64,000 bases of DNA, taken from assembly GCA_965217615.1 (NCBI GenBank), contig CBDCIT010000048.1:57833-121832 (forward strand), read 5' to 3'. A program made the translations under genes and the position numbers. Each line of letters begins with the position of its first letter. Within the stretch, counting starts at the first letter, position 1. Below are positions 8,468-18,273 of the stretch, piece after piece. The notes under the pieces were generated by a model that did not search any database, was not told where the DNA came from, and was given only the letters and a program-made list of their open reading frames with translations. Origin of the DNA: CAVOAK01 sp965217615 (GTDB lineage: Bacteria; Pseudomonadota; Alphaproteobacteria; UBA8366; CAVOAK01).

Positions 8468-10183
8468 TCAAATATCCGCATAGACGTGGGATTCCGATTT
8501 TGCTCCCGGATGGGTGACAGCCCCCTTCTCCGCAGCGCCCACAGTCTCGGCGTACCGCCATAGCGCTCCCGACTGAAAATCGTGCTTGCGCGGCTTCCAC
8601 ATTTTCCGGCGTGCCGCCAATTCGCTGCGGCTCAAATCGACGTTGAGCGTACCTTTATCGGCATCCATCCGGATCATGTCACCGTTCTTCAACAGCCCAA
8701 TCGGCCCGCCGACGGCTGCTTCAGGCCCAACATGGCCAATGCAAAAGCCACGCGTACCACCGGAGAATCGGCCGTCGGTGATGAGCGCAACCTTCCCGCC
8801 CATGCCGATACCGTAGAGCGCGGCGGTCGTCGACAGCATCTCGCGCATTCCCGGCCCGCCCTTTGGGCCTTCGTAGCGGATGACGAGGACTTCACCCTCC
8901 TTGACCCTGCGCTCAACGACGGCTTCAAAACAGTCCTCCTCGCAGTCGAATACGCGCGCTGGCCCGGCGAACTGCAGGCGTTCCATGCCGGCGACTTTGA
9001 CGATGCACCCTTCCGGCGCCAGGTTGCCCTTGAGGCCGACGACCCCGCCGGTCGGTGAGATCGGCTGCGCCACGCGATGGACGACGTCCTGGCCATCAGG
9101 AAATTTCACCTTGCGATGATTCTGCTCCAAGGTCTTGCCGGTCACCGTCATACAGTCGCCATGCAGGTAGCCGCCTTTGAGGAGTTCCTTCATGACGACC
9201 GGAACGCCACCGACCTCCCATAGGTCCTTGGCGACGTACTTACCGGCCGGCTTGAGGTCGGCAATGTAGGGTGTGCGCTTGAATATCGAAGCCACTTTAT
9301 GGAGATCGAAGTCGATCCCCGCCTCGTGGGCGATAGCCGGCAGATGAAGCCCGGCATTGGTCGAACCACCGGTTGCGGCAACGACCGTCGCTGCATTTTC
9401 CAGCGACTTTCGGGTGACGATGTCACGTGGACGGATGCCCTTTTCGAGCAGCTTCATCACCGCCTCGCCTGAGGCTTCCGCATAGGCATCGCGCGATTCG
9501 TAGGGTGCCGGCGTGCCAGCCGAACCCGGCAGCGCAAGCCCAATCGCCTCCGAGACGCAGGCCATGGTATTAGCGGTAAATTGACCGCCGCACGATCCGG
9601 CTGACGGACAGGCCACACTTTCAAGCTCGTGCAAATCGGCCGCGCTCATCTGCCCGGCGGCATGCATTCCAACGCCTTCGAATATATCTACGACGGTAAC
9701 GTCCCGACCCTTGAAGCGACCTGGCAGGATCGTGCCGCCGTACATGAACACGCTCGGCACATTGAGACGGACCATTGCCATCATCAAGCCCGGCAACGAC
9801 TTGTCGCATCCGGCAAGACCTACCAACGCGTCGTAGCAATGGCCGCGCATCGTAAGCTCCACGGAATCGGCAATCACTTCGCGGCTTACTAGCGAGCTCT
9901 TCATGCCTGCGTGCCCCATGGCGATGCCGTCAGTCACGGTGATGGTCGTGAACTCCCGTGGCGTGCCGGCCGCGGCCTTGACGCCGAGCTTGACCGCCTG
10001 CGCCTGGCGAGAGAGCGAGATGTTGCACGGTGCCGCTTCGTTCCACGTCGTCGCCACGCCGACAAGCGGTCGCGCGATCTCTTCTTCCTTCAGCCCCATG
10101 GCGTAAAGATACGATCGGTGTGGCGCGCGCTCGGGACCAACCGTCGTGTGACGGCTGGGAAGCTTCGATTTATCGAAGGCCAT
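8468..10183 (-). CDS. ilvD: Dihydroxy-acid dehydratase
   Basis: Converts 2,3-dihydroxy acids to 2-keto acids in valine, isoleucine and pantothenate synthesis. Full length at 571 aa. Conserved segments include GIAMGHAGMKSSLVSREVIADS, GLAGCDKSLPGLMMAM and CPSAGSCGGQFTANTMAC, which supply the Fe-S cysteines, and GRFSGGTRGFCIGHVGPEAAVGGPIGLL near the C-terminus. A GGGAG site precedes the ATG at 10183. It is probably cotranscribed with the downstream M81 gene. IlvD and the related sugar-acid dehydratases share these motifs, so the exact substrate is inferred. Confidence 0.9.
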   Translation of the reverse strand: MAFDKSKLPSRHTTVGPERAPHRSYLYAMGLKEEEIARPLVGVATTWNEAAPCNISLSRQAQAVKLGVKAAAGTPREFTTITVTDGIAMGHAGMKSSLVSREVIADSVELTMRGHCYDALVGLAGCDKSLPGLMMAMVRLNVPSVFMYGGTILPGRFKGRDVTVVDIFEGVGMHAAGQMSAADLHELESVACPSAGSCGGQFTANTMACVSEAIGLALPGSAGTPAPYESRDAYAEASGEAVMKLLEKGIRPRDIVTRKSLENAATVVAATGGSTNAGLHLPAIAHEAGIDFDLHKVASIFKRTPYIADLKPAGKYVAKDLWEVGGVPVVMKELLKGGYLHGDCMTVTGKTLEQNHRKVKFPDGQDVVHRVAQPISPTGGVVGLKGNLAPEGCIVKVAGMERLQFAGPARVFDCEEDCFEAVVERRVKEGEVLVIRYEGPKGGPGMREMLSTTAALYGIGMGGKVALITDGRFSGGTRGFCIGHVGPEAAVGGPIGLLKNGDMIRMDADKGTLNVDLSRSELAARRKMWKPRKHDFQSGALWRYAETVGAAEKGAVTHPGAKSESHVYADI

Positions 10184-10299
10184 GCTTTATCTCCCAAGAA
10201 ATTTCATGCGTATTTCGTGCAATTCCGTGGCACGGATATGATCACACTGATAGCATAAAACCGGCGGTTGATACGGTAATCAGGCATGAAGCAGGTGGC

Positions 10300-11124
10300 A
10301 TGAAATATATTAGCCTGAAGGATACAACTGTGCCGGCGCTGGGGTTCGGCACGGCGACCTTGCGCGGCAAGAAGTGCGAGGCGGCGCTGACTTATGCCCT
10401 TGAACTCGGCTACCGGCATATCGACACCGCCGTGATGTATCAAAACGAGGAGGTGGTGGGCCGCGTGCTCGCGGTCTGCGGCATCTCGCGCCGCAGCATC
10501 TTTTTGACGACCAAGATAGGGCGGGGTGAACTCGCCCCCGAGACGTTGCGGCAATCGGTCGAGCAAAGCCTCAAGCGTTTGCAAACCGATCACGTAAACC
10601 TGCTGCTCATCCATTGGCCGAATCAGGACATACCGCTCGGTGAAACCCTGGACGCCTTGGCACAGGCGAAAGAAAACGGCCAGACGCAGCGCATCGGCGT
10701 CAGCAACTTTCCCGTGGCACTGATGAAAGAGGCGATCGAGGTTCACGGTGCGGATCTGTTTGCGAATCAGGTCGAGTACCACCCATTTCTTTCGCAGCGC
10801 CCGGTGCTCAAGTACTGCCACCAACACGATATGATGCTCACCGCCTATAGCCCGCTGGCGATGGGTCAAGTCGCCAAGGACAAGACGCTTGGCCGCATCG
10901 CCAAGAAATACGGTAAATCGCCGGCGCAGGTGACGCTGAGATGGCTGATCGACCAGTTCTGTGTCGCCGCGATCCCGAAAGCGCGCGGCAAGCGCCACGC
11001 GAAGCAGAACTTCGACATCTTCGATTTCTACCTGAGCCCTCCCGATGTGGCGGAGATTACCGCACTTGCCTGTAACCGCAGGCTCATCGAGATGCCGCCG
11101 GCGCCGAAATGGGACGTCGATTAG
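10300..11124 (+). CDS. Aldo/keto reductase
   Basis: NADPH-dependent reductase of the AKR superfamily, 274 aa, (beta/alpha)8 barrel, cytoplasmic. The catalytic tetrad is visible as D42 and Y47 in YRHIDTAVMYQNEEVVG, K72 in LTTKIG and H105 in LLLIHWPNQD. The substrate is unknown. The open frame extends upstream to 10030, but that part is antisense to the start of ilvD. MKYISLKDTTVPALGFGTA at 10300 is the family-like start. It is divergent from ilvD. A DUF1761 gene follows 21 bp downstream in the same direction. Confidence 0.92.
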   Translation: MKYISLKDTTVPALGFGTATLRGKKCEAALTYALELGYRHIDTAVMYQNEEVVGRVLAVCGISRRSIFLTTKIGRGELAPETLRQSVEQSLKRLQTDHVNLLLIHWPNQDIPLGETLDALAQAKENGQTQRIGVSNFPVALMKEAIEVHGADLFANQVEYHPFLSQRPVLKYCHQHDMMLTAYSPLAMGQVAKDKTLGRIAKKYGKSPAQVTLRWLIDQFCVAAIPKARGKRHAKQNFDIFDFYLSPPDVAEITALACNRRLIEMPPAPKWDVD

Positions 11125-11145
11125 GTTCTTGAGGGGAACAAGCGC

Positions 11146-11577
11146 ATGACAATCGGCCGTCTCAATATCTGGGCAATTCTAGCCTGCGTTATCGTCATGC
11201 AGGGGCACGGATTCCTCTGGTACGGCGTCTACTTTGACGATGCCTGGCTCAACGCCACGGGACTGTCGGCTGACGAGATCGACCCCTCGAACCCGACGCC
11301 ATTCGTCATCTCGATCGTTGTAAATATTGTCGCCGTAACGGCGCTCTCGGTAGTGGTCAACCGGTTCGGGGCCGACAGCGCAATCAAAGGCGCTGGTCTC
11401 GGCGTGTTCATCTGGTTCGGATTTGCAGTGATGGCGGTCGCGCCACACTACGCATTTGCGGGAAGGCCGCTTGTCCTATTCGCCATAGAATCGGGCGATA
11501 CGCTGGTCGGGTTGATATTGGCCGGCGCAATCCTTGGGGTTTGGCCAAACAAGGTTGAGAGCAACGGCGGCAGCTAG
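11146..11577 (+). CDS. DUF1761 family membrane protein
   Basis: A 143-aa protein of unknown function with four hydrophobic segments (about residues 6-24, 50-72, 80-100 and 115-135). The N-terminal region IVMQGHGFLWYGVYFDDAW matches the pattern of DUF1761 proteins. It starts after GGGG, 21 bp beyond the aldo/keto reductase stop, so they probably share a transcript. It ends 4 bp before the convergent valS stop. Confidence 0.75.
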   Translation: MTIGRLNIWAILACVIVMQGHGFLWYGVYFDDAWLNATGLSADEIDPSNPTPFVISIVVNIVAVTALSVVVNRFGADSAIKGAGLGVFIWFGFAVMAVAPHYAFAGRPLVLFAIESGDTLVGLILAGAILGVWPNKVESNGGS

Positions 11578-11581
11578 CCGT

Positions 11582-14266
11582 TCACACGCCGGCTAACCGT
11601 TCCAGCGCCTCGCCAAGCTTCGCAAGCTGAGCTTGAGCCGCACGCAGATACTCGCGCTGATCTTCGACCACTTCGGCCGGTGCTTTGGCGATGAAGCTCT
11701 TGTTCGCGAGTTTCTTTTCGAGCTTGCTGATTTCATCCTCGGCGCGCGCAACTTCGCGCTCGAGTCGCGATTTTTCCTCCGCTACGTCGACTAAATCGCC
11801 AACTAGAACAAAAAAAGTAGTCTCCTCATGGACAAGCTGCACCGCTCCTCGGGCCACACTTTTTTGTGCTTCCTGATCAAATTTCACAACTTGGTCCAAG
11901 AATTCAAGCGGGGCCAGCCGAGTAATTAACTTCAAATGACGGTTGTAGTACCTTTCAGCATTCGCATCCGCGCCTACCATGTAAGCAGGTACCTTTGCCG
12001 TCGCCGGTACGTTCATTTCCGAACGCACAGATCGGATACCCTGGATCAGGCCGACCACCCAGCGCATCTCGTCTGCCGCCGCCTGATCGACCAATGAGTC
12101 GTCGAGCTGCGGCCAATCGGCTGTGATCAACAGTGTCTCCCGAGCCGCGCCTTCCGCACCCATTTGCTCCCACAATTCCTCGCTGATGAAGGGCATGAAG
12201 GGATGCAGAAGCTTCAGCGTATGATCCAACACGAAAGCGGCTGTGGACCGAGTTTCCGCTTTCACGGTCTCGTCTTCGCCGTCGAGCAGCGGTTTGGAAA
12301 ATTCGAGATACCAATCGCAGAACGTGCCCCAAGTGAATTGATAAAGTGCGTTCGCCGCTTCGTTGAATTGATAGGCGTCCAGCGCGAGCGTTATCCGCTT
12401 CGCGCAGCCAACAAGCTCACCCAGTATCCAGCGATTGACCGTTTCTTTAGCCGAAGCCGGATCGAATTCAGGCAGGGATGCGCAACCATTCATTTGGCAA
12501 AAACGCGCTGCGTTCCACAGTTTGGTCGCAAAATTGCGGCCGCCCGCCACACGCTCGCCTGAGAGCTTGATATCGCGCCCTGGCGCGGCGAGCGACGCCA
12601 ACGTGAAACGCAACGCGTCGCAACCATACTCGTCGATCAGTTCGAGCGGGTCGATAACGTTGCCTTTCGACTTCGACATCTTCTGGCCACCGGCGTCGCG
12701 GATCAAGGCGTGGATATAGACCGTGTGGAACGGCACCTCGCCCATGAAATGGAGCCCCATCATCATCATCCGCGCGATCCAGAAGAAGATGATGTCGAAG
12801 CCGGTCACCAAAACGTCGGTCGGGTAATAGCGCCCTATTTCCGGTGTCGCGTCGGGCCAGCCAAGCGTCGAAAACGGCCACAAGCCCGATGAGAACCAGG
12901 TGTCGAGCACATCCTCATCACGTGTCAGGATCACCGACTCGCCATAGTGCGCCGCTGCTGCCGCCGCGGCCGCCTCCTCGCTTTCCTCGACGAACACCCC
13001 GCCGTCCGGGCCGTACCAAGCTGGAATTTGGTGGCCCCACCACAACTGCCGCGAAATGCACCACGGTTGAATATTACGCATCCAATCGAAGTAGGTCTTC
13101 GTCCAATGCTCGGGCACAAATCGCGTGCGGCCTTCCTCAACGGCGGCGATCGCCGGTTCGGCGAGCGTTGCCGCATCGGCATACCACTGGTCCGTCAAGA
13201 ACGGTTCGATCGGCACACCGCCGCGGTCACCGTATGGGATTGAATGGGTCTGCTGCTCGACGCGATCGACTAAGCCTAATGCCTCGAGATCGGCAACCAC
13301 GCGCCCGCGCGCCTCGAATCGATCGAGTCCGCGGTAAAACTCGGGGACATTCTCGTTCAACTGCGCCGACTCATCGAAGATATTGACCATTTCAAGCTCA
13401 TGCCGACGGCCGACTTCAAAATCGTTGAAATCATGGGCCGGCGTTATCTTCACCGCGCCTGAACCCTGTTCGGGATCGGCGTACGCGTCGGCAACGATCG
13501 GGATACGCCGATTCGCCAACGGCAGTAGAACATGTTTGCCAACCAAATCGCCGTACCGGTCATCGTCGGGATGAACCGCCACGGCAGTGTCCCCAAGCAT
13601 CGTTTCGGGCCGAGTCGTAGCCACGATTATATATTTGTTTTCAACATCTTCTATCGGATATTTAAAGTACCATAAATGCCCCTCAACCTCTGTTTTCTGG
13701 ACCTCTAGATCGGAGATCGCCGTTTGCAGTTTGGGATCCCAATTGACTAGGCGCTTGTCCTTGTAGATCAGTCCCTGTTGGTAGAGCTCGACAAACACTT
13801 TGGTGACGGCCCGGCTCAGGCCTTCATCCATTGTGAAGCGCTCGCGCGACCAGTCGCAAGAGCAGCCAAGGCGGCGTAGCTGCTCTGTGATGATACCGCC
13901 GGACTGTGCCTTCCATTCCCACACCTTGTCGAGAAACGCAGTGCGCCCGACCGCTTGACGCGACGTCCCAGCGGCTTCGAGCTCGCGCTCGACAACCATT
14001 TGCGTCGCGATCCCTGCGTGATCGGTGCCCGGTTGCCAGAGCGCGTCACGGCCGCGCATGCGCTCCCGCCGGATAAGAATATCCTGCAGCGTATAATCGA
14101 GGGCATGCCCCATGTGCAGGCTGCCAGTCACGTTCGGCGGCGGAATTACAATCGTGTAAGGGTCGGCGTTGCTGCGCTGGCCGCCGGCCGCGAAAGCGTC
14201 CGACGCCTCCCATTGCGCATACTGCTTTGCCTCGACCTCACCTGGCCGATACGTCTTGTCCAGCAT
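11582..14266 (-). CDS. valS: Valyl-tRNA synthetase
   Basis: Class I synthetase that charges tRNA-Val, with an editing domain. Full length at 894 aa. The HIGH-type motif lies in PPPNVTGSLHMGHALD, and KMSKS in GGQKMSKSKGNVIDPLE. The CP1 editing region contains TTRPETMLGDTAVAVHPDD. The C-terminal coiled coil reads EEKSRLEREVARAEDEISKLEKKLANKSFIAKAP, as usual for ValS. It follows the popZ-like gene by 82 bp on the same strand, an arrangement seen across alphaproteobacteria. Confidence 0.97.
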   Translation of the reverse strand: MLDKTYRPGEVEAKQYAQWEASDAFAAGGQRSNADPYTIVIPPPNVTGSLHMGHALDYTLQDILIRRERMRGRDALWQPGTDHAGIATQMVVERELEAAGTSRQAVGRTAFLDKVWEWKAQSGGIITEQLRRLGCSCDWSRERFTMDEGLSRAVTKVFVELYQQGLIYKDKRLVNWDPKLQTAISDLEVQKTEVEGHLWYFKYPIEDVENKYIIVATTRPETMLGDTAVAVHPDDDRYGDLVGKHVLLPLANRRIPIVADAYADPEQGSGAVKITPAHDFNDFEVGRRHELEMVNIFDESAQLNENVPEFYRGLDRFEARGRVVADLEALGLVDRVEQQTHSIPYGDRGGVPIEPFLTDQWYADAATLAEPAIAAVEEGRTRFVPEHWTKTYFDWMRNIQPWCISRQLWWGHQIPAWYGPDGGVFVEESEEAAAAAAAAHYGESVILTRDEDVLDTWFSSGLWPFSTLGWPDATPEIGRYYPTDVLVTGFDIIFFWIARMMMMGLHFMGEVPFHTVYIHALIRDAGGQKMSKSKGNVIDPLELIDEYGCDALRFTLASLAAPGRDIKLSGERVAGGRNFATKLWNAARFCQMNGCASLPEFDPASAKETVNRWILGELVGCAKRITLALDAYQFNEAANALYQFTWGTFCDWYLEFSKPLLDGEDETVKAETRSTAAFVLDHTLKLLHPFMPFISEELWEQMGAEGAARETLLITADWPQLDDSLVDQAAADEMRWVVGLIQGIRSVRSEMNVPATAKVPAYMVGADANAERYYNRHLKLITRLAPLEFLDQVVKFDQEAQKSVARGAVQLVHEETTFFVLVGDLVDVAEEKSRLEREVARAEDEISKLEKKLANKSFIAKAPAEVVEDQREYLRAAQAQLAKLGEALERLAGV

Positions 14267-14348
14267 TGCTGAACCACCTCACAAATCTGGAGTGTCCTTG
14301 CCGCAGCCCGTGCCAAGCCCGATTCCGTTGGGCCTGTGCAATCCAGGT

Positions 14349-14936
14349 TTAGTTTTCTCTGGACGCCCTCACCATCCGCTGGATTTCGCGCTTGACGCCA
14401 TCCTCGACCAACGCTGGCAGGTTTTGGTCAAGCCATTCCCGCAACATTGGCCGCATCAGCTCCTTAACCACCTGCTCAAGAGTCCGGTCCGCGCGCCCCA
14501 ACGGGACGTCCCGACCCGTCAGACTCTGCGCGAGCTGTGACAACGCCGCCGTGCTCGCGGCGTCAACGGCTGGCGAAACCAGGCTCTCGTCCACCGCTTG
14601 TGGTTCCTCGATCGGTTCGAGTTCCATGGGCGGCAGGAGATCTGGTTCGGGTTCGAGCTCAAGAATCTCCTCCTCAAGTTCAAGCGGTTCTTCCTCGACC
14701 TCCTCGGTCAGTTCGAGCTCGATCTCTTCGGTCTCGTCCGTCAGCTCGAGCGGTTCTTCGTCGGGTTCAGGTTCGGGCTCAGGTTCTGGCTGCGGTTCGG
14801 GCTCTAAGTCCGGCGCCGCCGGCGCTTCCGCCTCCACCGCCTCGCCGCCTTCGTCACTGTCCTCGGAAATAATCTTCCGAATGGACGAAAGGATTTCTTC
14901 CATCGACGGTTCTTGTTCGCCGCTATCGTCGCTCAT
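14349..14936 (-). CDS. popZ: PopZ-like polar organising protein (DUF2497)
   Basis: Homologue of the alphaproteobacterial pole organiser PopZ, which polymerises at cell poles and anchors ParB/centromere. It is 195 aa with the expected three-part layout. The N-terminal helix is EPSMEEILSSIRKIISED. The central linker (about residues 28-115) is very acidic and Pro/Glu-rich with repeated EPEPEPEP-type runs. The conserved C-terminal helices read LEQVVKELMRPMLREWLDQNLPALVEDGVKREIQRM. The neighbours valS and tolC fit the usual context. The acidic tract is low-complexity and produces a long Ser-rich antisense frame that is not a gene. Confidence 0.9.
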   Translation of the reverse strand: MSDDSGEQEPSMEEILSSIRKIISEDSDEGGEAVEAEAPAAPDLEPEPQPEPEPEPEPDEEPLELTDETEEIELELTEEVEEEPLELEEEILELEPEPDLLPPMELEPIEEPQAVDESLVSPAVDAASTAALSQLAQSLTGRDVPLGRADRTLEQVVKELMRPMLREWLDQNLPALVEDGVKREIQRMVRASREN

Positions 14937-15015
14937 GTCTCAACCAATCGTATTGCCGTGTGAATAAGAACCGAATGGGGCAATGCTACCCCAGGAATTG
15001 AATGCCCGAGCCCCC

Positions 15016-16467
15016 TCAATCGGCGGTGCCTGTATCGAGGCCCCACCATCTATTTCTTATTGTACTATAATACCCTTTTTCGTCGTAAGGATCGACTGGT
15101 AGCGAGAGTCCGCGCGCCGTCAACCCGCCGACCGCAGCAAGAAGATCGAAATGCGCGACTATTTCGTCGCGTCGTGCGCCGACAAGTCCAACTTGCGCAT
15201 TAAGCAATTCCTGTTCGGCGTCGAGTACATCGAGCACCGTGCGTGATCCGACCGTCGCCTCCTGCGTAACGCCGTCCAAGGCAATCACTGCAGCACGAAC
15301 CTGCGAGTCCAGCGCCTCGATCCGCGCTTGAGCGACGACAAGCGTCTCCCAAGCACTGGCCGCATCCTGCACCGCCGCACGTCGCGCTTCGTCGATCAGC
15401 CGCCGGGCACGTTCTGCAAGCTGCTTTGCCTCGCGGACCCGTGCCGAAACCGACCCCGTTTGATACAGCGGGATCGTCAACGCAGCGGTCACTGAAAGTG
15501 TATTTGTCGTTCGGTCCTCGATCATCTGGTCGCGACTGCGCGACGCATTTGCCGTCAAGTCGACCGATGGCAACAGTTCACCGGTGACGGCGCGAACGTT
15601 GATTTGCGCTGCCGCCTCGTCATGAATGGCCGCCAACACGTCGGGGTTTTGAGCATTTGCCAAACCCGCTGCCTCCTCGCTGTCCGCCGCAGGTGGTCTG
15701 GGCAGATCGGGCCGGGTCAGCGTTCCCGGCATCGCTCCCACGATTTGGCGGTAGGTCGCCCGGCTGACTTCGAGATCGCCTTCGGCCTGCCTGCGGTCGG
15801 CAAGCGCGCCCGCAAGCCGCGACTCGGCCTGCGCCACGTCGGTGCGCGTGACTTCGCCAACGGTGAAACGATCACGTGTCGCCTCGAGCTGGCGGGCAAG
15901 CACCTGTTCGTTTTTGATATTGAGCTCAAGAACCGCCTCGTCACGAAAGACGTTCATATACGCCGTTACTGCGTCCAACAGCACAACCTGCTCTACCGAC
16001 GTGAGTCGCGCCCGCGCCGCTTCGACCTCGCTTTCGGCCTGGCTCGTCTCCGCCACGGTGCGGCCACCCCTGTAGAGCGATTGAGTTACGCGCAGCGTGC
16101 TCGAATAGGGTGTTCGGTTGGAATTCGGAGTGTCCGCGTTGAAGCTTTGCCGGGTCTTAGCCCCACTGCCGGTGACCTCCACCTCCGGGCGCCAGCCGGA
16201 CAGCGCCTCGGCAACACCCTCGTCCGTCGCGCGCAGCCGGGCGCGTTGCGCCTGCAGCGTCGGGTTACTCTGGTAGGCCATAGTCAAGGCTTTGACCAGG
16301 CTCTCGCCGCGGGCGGACGTGGTGCCCATGATGGGCAATGCCAAGAGAACGGAAATTCCGTAGACGGCAGCAGTGAGCGCCCTGCGTGCCGGGCGCCCCG
16401 TCGCCGTCGAACTCAAGCCTGCCGCCATTCTTCGGCGCAGCGCTGGCTCCGACAAATCAACGTTCAA
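15016..16467 (-). CDS. tolC: TolC family outer-membrane efflux protein
   Basis: Outer-membrane channel for type I secretion and efflux, 483 aa. The signal region is ALTAAVYGISVLLALPIMGTTSARG. Two repeated OEP domains follow, beginning at ESLVKALTMAYQSNPTLQAQRARLRATDEGVAEALSGWRPEV and, in the second half, at LANAQNPDVLAAIHDEAAAQINVRAVTGELLPSVDL. TTNTLSVTAALTIPLYQTGSVSARVREAK is typical of the class. The longest frame starts at TTG 16467 with GGGAGAG a few bases upstream; ATG at 16428 is an alternative. It is flanked by popZ-like and pcm, a conserved alphaproteobacterial order. Confidence 0.93.
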   Translation of the reverse strand: MNVDLSEPALRRRMAAGLSSTATGRPARRALTAAVYGISVLLALPIMGTTSARGESLVKALTMAYQSNPTLQAQRARLRATDEGVAEALSGWRPEVEVTGSGAKTRQSFNADTPNSNRTPYSSTLRVTQSLYRGGRTVAETSQAESEVEAARARLTSVEQVVLLDAVTAYMNVFRDEAVLELNIKNEQVLARQLEATRDRFTVGEVTRTDVAQAESRLAGALADRRQAEGDLEVSRATYRQIVGAMPGTLTRPDLPRPPAADSEEAAGLANAQNPDVLAAIHDEAAAQINVRAVTGELLPSVDLTANASRSRDQMIEDRTTNTLSVTAALTIPLYQTGSVSARVREAKQLAERARRLIDEARRAAVQDAASAWETLVVAQARIEALDSQVRAAVIALDGVTQEATVGSRTVLDVLDAEQELLNAQVGLVGARRDEIVAHFDLLAAVGGLTARGLSLPVDPYDEKGYYSTIRNRWWGLDTGTAD

Positions 16468-16537
16468 TTATCTCTCCCAAACGATGCAGACCTTCGTGGA
16501 ACATCGGCATCGACACACATAGCACAGGCGCGCACGG

Positions 16538-17191
16538 CTAAAATACAAAACCGGCCTTCGCCCTAAACCCGGGCAACGTAGGCACCGCGGCGTCGAACAA
16601 CGTTCGTTCGGAAACAACGCCGTCGCGTCGCTGTATCAGCGTTGCGCGACCAACTGGTCGGTCGCCGCCAATCACGGTAACCAATCGGCCACCCTCGGCA
16701 AGTTGATCGATGATCGCCTGTGGGACTTGTGCAACCGCGCCATCGAAGAGGATCACGTCGTATGGGCTTTGATCGGGGTAGCCGCGGTCGACCCGACCTT
16801 CGATGACCACCGCGTTGTCGAGCGCTAAGTTTGTGAGTTCCGTTGCCGCCCGGGTCGAGAGTTCGCGCTCGCGCTCAAGCGCAAATACCGTCGACGCGAG
16901 TTTGGCGAGTACAGCGGCCGAGTAGCCCGTGCCGCAACCGACAACAAGCGCGACATCGCCGCCTTGCACGGCAGCGGCCTCTAGAAGGCGGCCGAGCACC
17001 ATCGGTTCCATGATATAGCGGCCACTGCCGATGGGTATGTCTTCATCCACATAGGCGAGCGCGCGTTTCGCCGCGGGGACGAAGCGCTCACGCGGCAGAT
17101 CATCCATCGCCTCGAGAATCTGGGGTGTCGTCACCCGGTTGGTTCGCAACTGGTTTTCGACCATGTTGCGGCGCGCAATGGCAAATTCCAT
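16538..17191 (-). CDS. pcm: Protein-L-isoaspartate O-methyltransferase
   Basis: SAM-dependent methyltransferase family that repairs isoaspartyl residues, about 217 aa from the ATG at 17191. The N-terminus MEFAIARRNMVENQLRTNRVTTPQIL is family-like, followed by RERFVPAAKRALAYVDEDIPIG. The SAM motif I is DVALVVGCGTGYSAAVLAKLA, and motif II is YDVILFDGAVAQVPQAI. An earlier in-frame start at 17356 would include the IS21-flanking spacer and is rejected. The IS21 end lies 170 bp upstream, so expression of pcm and tolC may depend on a short remaining promoter region or on the IS. Confidence 0.9.
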   Translation of the reverse strand: MEFAIARRNMVENQLRTNRVTTPQILEAMDDLPRERFVPAAKRALAYVDEDIPIGSGRYIMEPMVLGRLLEAAAVQGGDVALVVGCGTGYSAAVLAKLASTVFALERERELSTRAATELTNLALDNAVVIEGRVDRGYPDQSPYDVILFDGAVAQVPQAIIDQLAEGGRLVTVIGGDRPVGRATLIQRRDGVVSERTLFDAAVPTLPGFRAKAGFVF

Positions 17192-17262
17192 GGAGACGGG
17201 CACCCATATTTTCGTGATCGCCGGTCGACCAGCGTGACGGCGAGGTCTTGAATCGGCTTGCT

Positions 17263-18273
17263 TTATATATCCGTGCGACGGCCCATGACAATGGACCCTA
17301 GGCGTCGAACGAATCTTATCGCGTAGCGTCCGCACGATCGAAGCGCATTGCGCCACTCCGCTGTCAATCGGCGTGCAATATTGACCCCCTGAGTGGCACG
17401 GCGGAGGTTGTCCCGGTAGTCAATAGGGGGGACCCGAGCGGCTTCGTGTAGCGCCTTGCGGTGCGCGGAGCGAAGCCGCGTGGGCTTGACGTCTACGTCA
17501 AGCCTGTTGACCCACCGGGGCAAGCGGGCCGCAGGCACGGCCGGCGTCCGGTCAGGAGCGGTTCTTGAAGCGCCAGCTCTCGTTTCGATGATCTCGCAAT
17601 GGTGGGTCAGGCGGTCGAGCAGCGCGGTGGTCATCTTGGGGTCGCCGAAGACGGAGGGCCATTCGCCGAAAGCGAGGTTGGTGGTGACGATGATCGAGGT
17701 GCGCTCGTAGAGCCGGCTCATCAGGTGGAACAGCAGCTGGCCGCCGGCCTGGGCGAAGGGCAGGTAGCCGAGTTCGTCGAGGATGACGAAGTCGCGTCGG
17801 ACGAGTTGGTCCGCGGTACGGCCCTGGCGTCCGGAGCGGAGTTCGGCCTCGAGGTGGTTGACCAGGTCGACGACGTTGTAGCAGCGGCCACGGGCGCCCT
17901 TTCTGATACAGGCGCGGGCGATGGCGACGGCGAGATGGGTCTTGCCGGTGCCGGTGCCGCCGACCAGCACGATGTTGCGCTTGCTCTCCAGGAAGTCGCC
18001 GCCGGCGAGTTCCTGGATCAGGGGCTCATTGCCCGGGGAAGCGGCGAAGTCGAAGTCGGCCAGCTCCTTGGCCGTCGGCAGCTTGGCGGACGTCATCTGG
18101 TACTTGATGGAGCGCGCCTGCTTGTCGGCGACCTCGGTCTGCAGCAGCGTACCGATGATCTGTTGCACCGGATGACGGCGCTTGAGCCCGTCGGCGAGGA
18201 TGTCGTCGTAGGCGGCGCGCATGCCTGCAAGCTTCAGCGCCGTCATCATCGCCAGCACATCATGACGCTCCAT
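17263..18273 (-). CDS. istB: IstB-like ATPase of IS21 copy 1
   Basis: AAA+ ATP-binding helper of the IS21 transposase. The Walker A motif is VGGTGTGKTHLAVAIA, Walker B is FVILDELGYLPF, and ERTSIIVTTNLAFGEW is a conserved IstB segment. The core ends around THHCEIIETRAGAS. The rest is a low-conservation tail. In copy 2 this tail terminates inside the element, whereas here the frame lacks that stop and runs about 100 bp past the IS boundary at 17362 into the pcm leader. Its start overlaps the istA end by 14 bp, the usual coupled arrangement. Confidence 0.9.
   Translation of the reverse strand: MERHDVLAMMTALKLAGMRAAYDDILADGLKRRHPVQQIIGTLLQTEVADKQARSIKYQMTSAKLPTAKELADFDFAASPGNEPLIQELAGGDFLESKRNIVLVGGTGTGKTHLAVAIARACIRKGARGRCYNVVDLVNHLEAELRSGRQGRTADQLVRRDFVILDELGYLPFAQAGGQLLFHLMSRLYERTSIIVTTNLAFGEWPSVFGDPKMTTALLDRLTHHCEIIETRAGASRTAPDRTPAVPAARLPRWVNRLDVDVKPTRLRSAHRKALHEAARVPPIDYRDNLRRATQGVNIARRLTAEWRNALRSCGRYAIRFVRRLGSIVMGRRTDI

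Noticed and set aside
14690..14800. Short repeated GAACCGAACC-like tract as a CRISPR array or satellite
   Set aside because: It encodes the acidic repeat of the popZ-like linker; no spacers or regular repeat units exist. No CRISPR array was seen anywhere in the window.
14392..14967. Serine-rich plus-strand frame opposite the popZ-like gene
   Set aside because: Produced by reading the acidic Glu/Pro repeat backwards; the minus frame has the conserved PopZ ends.
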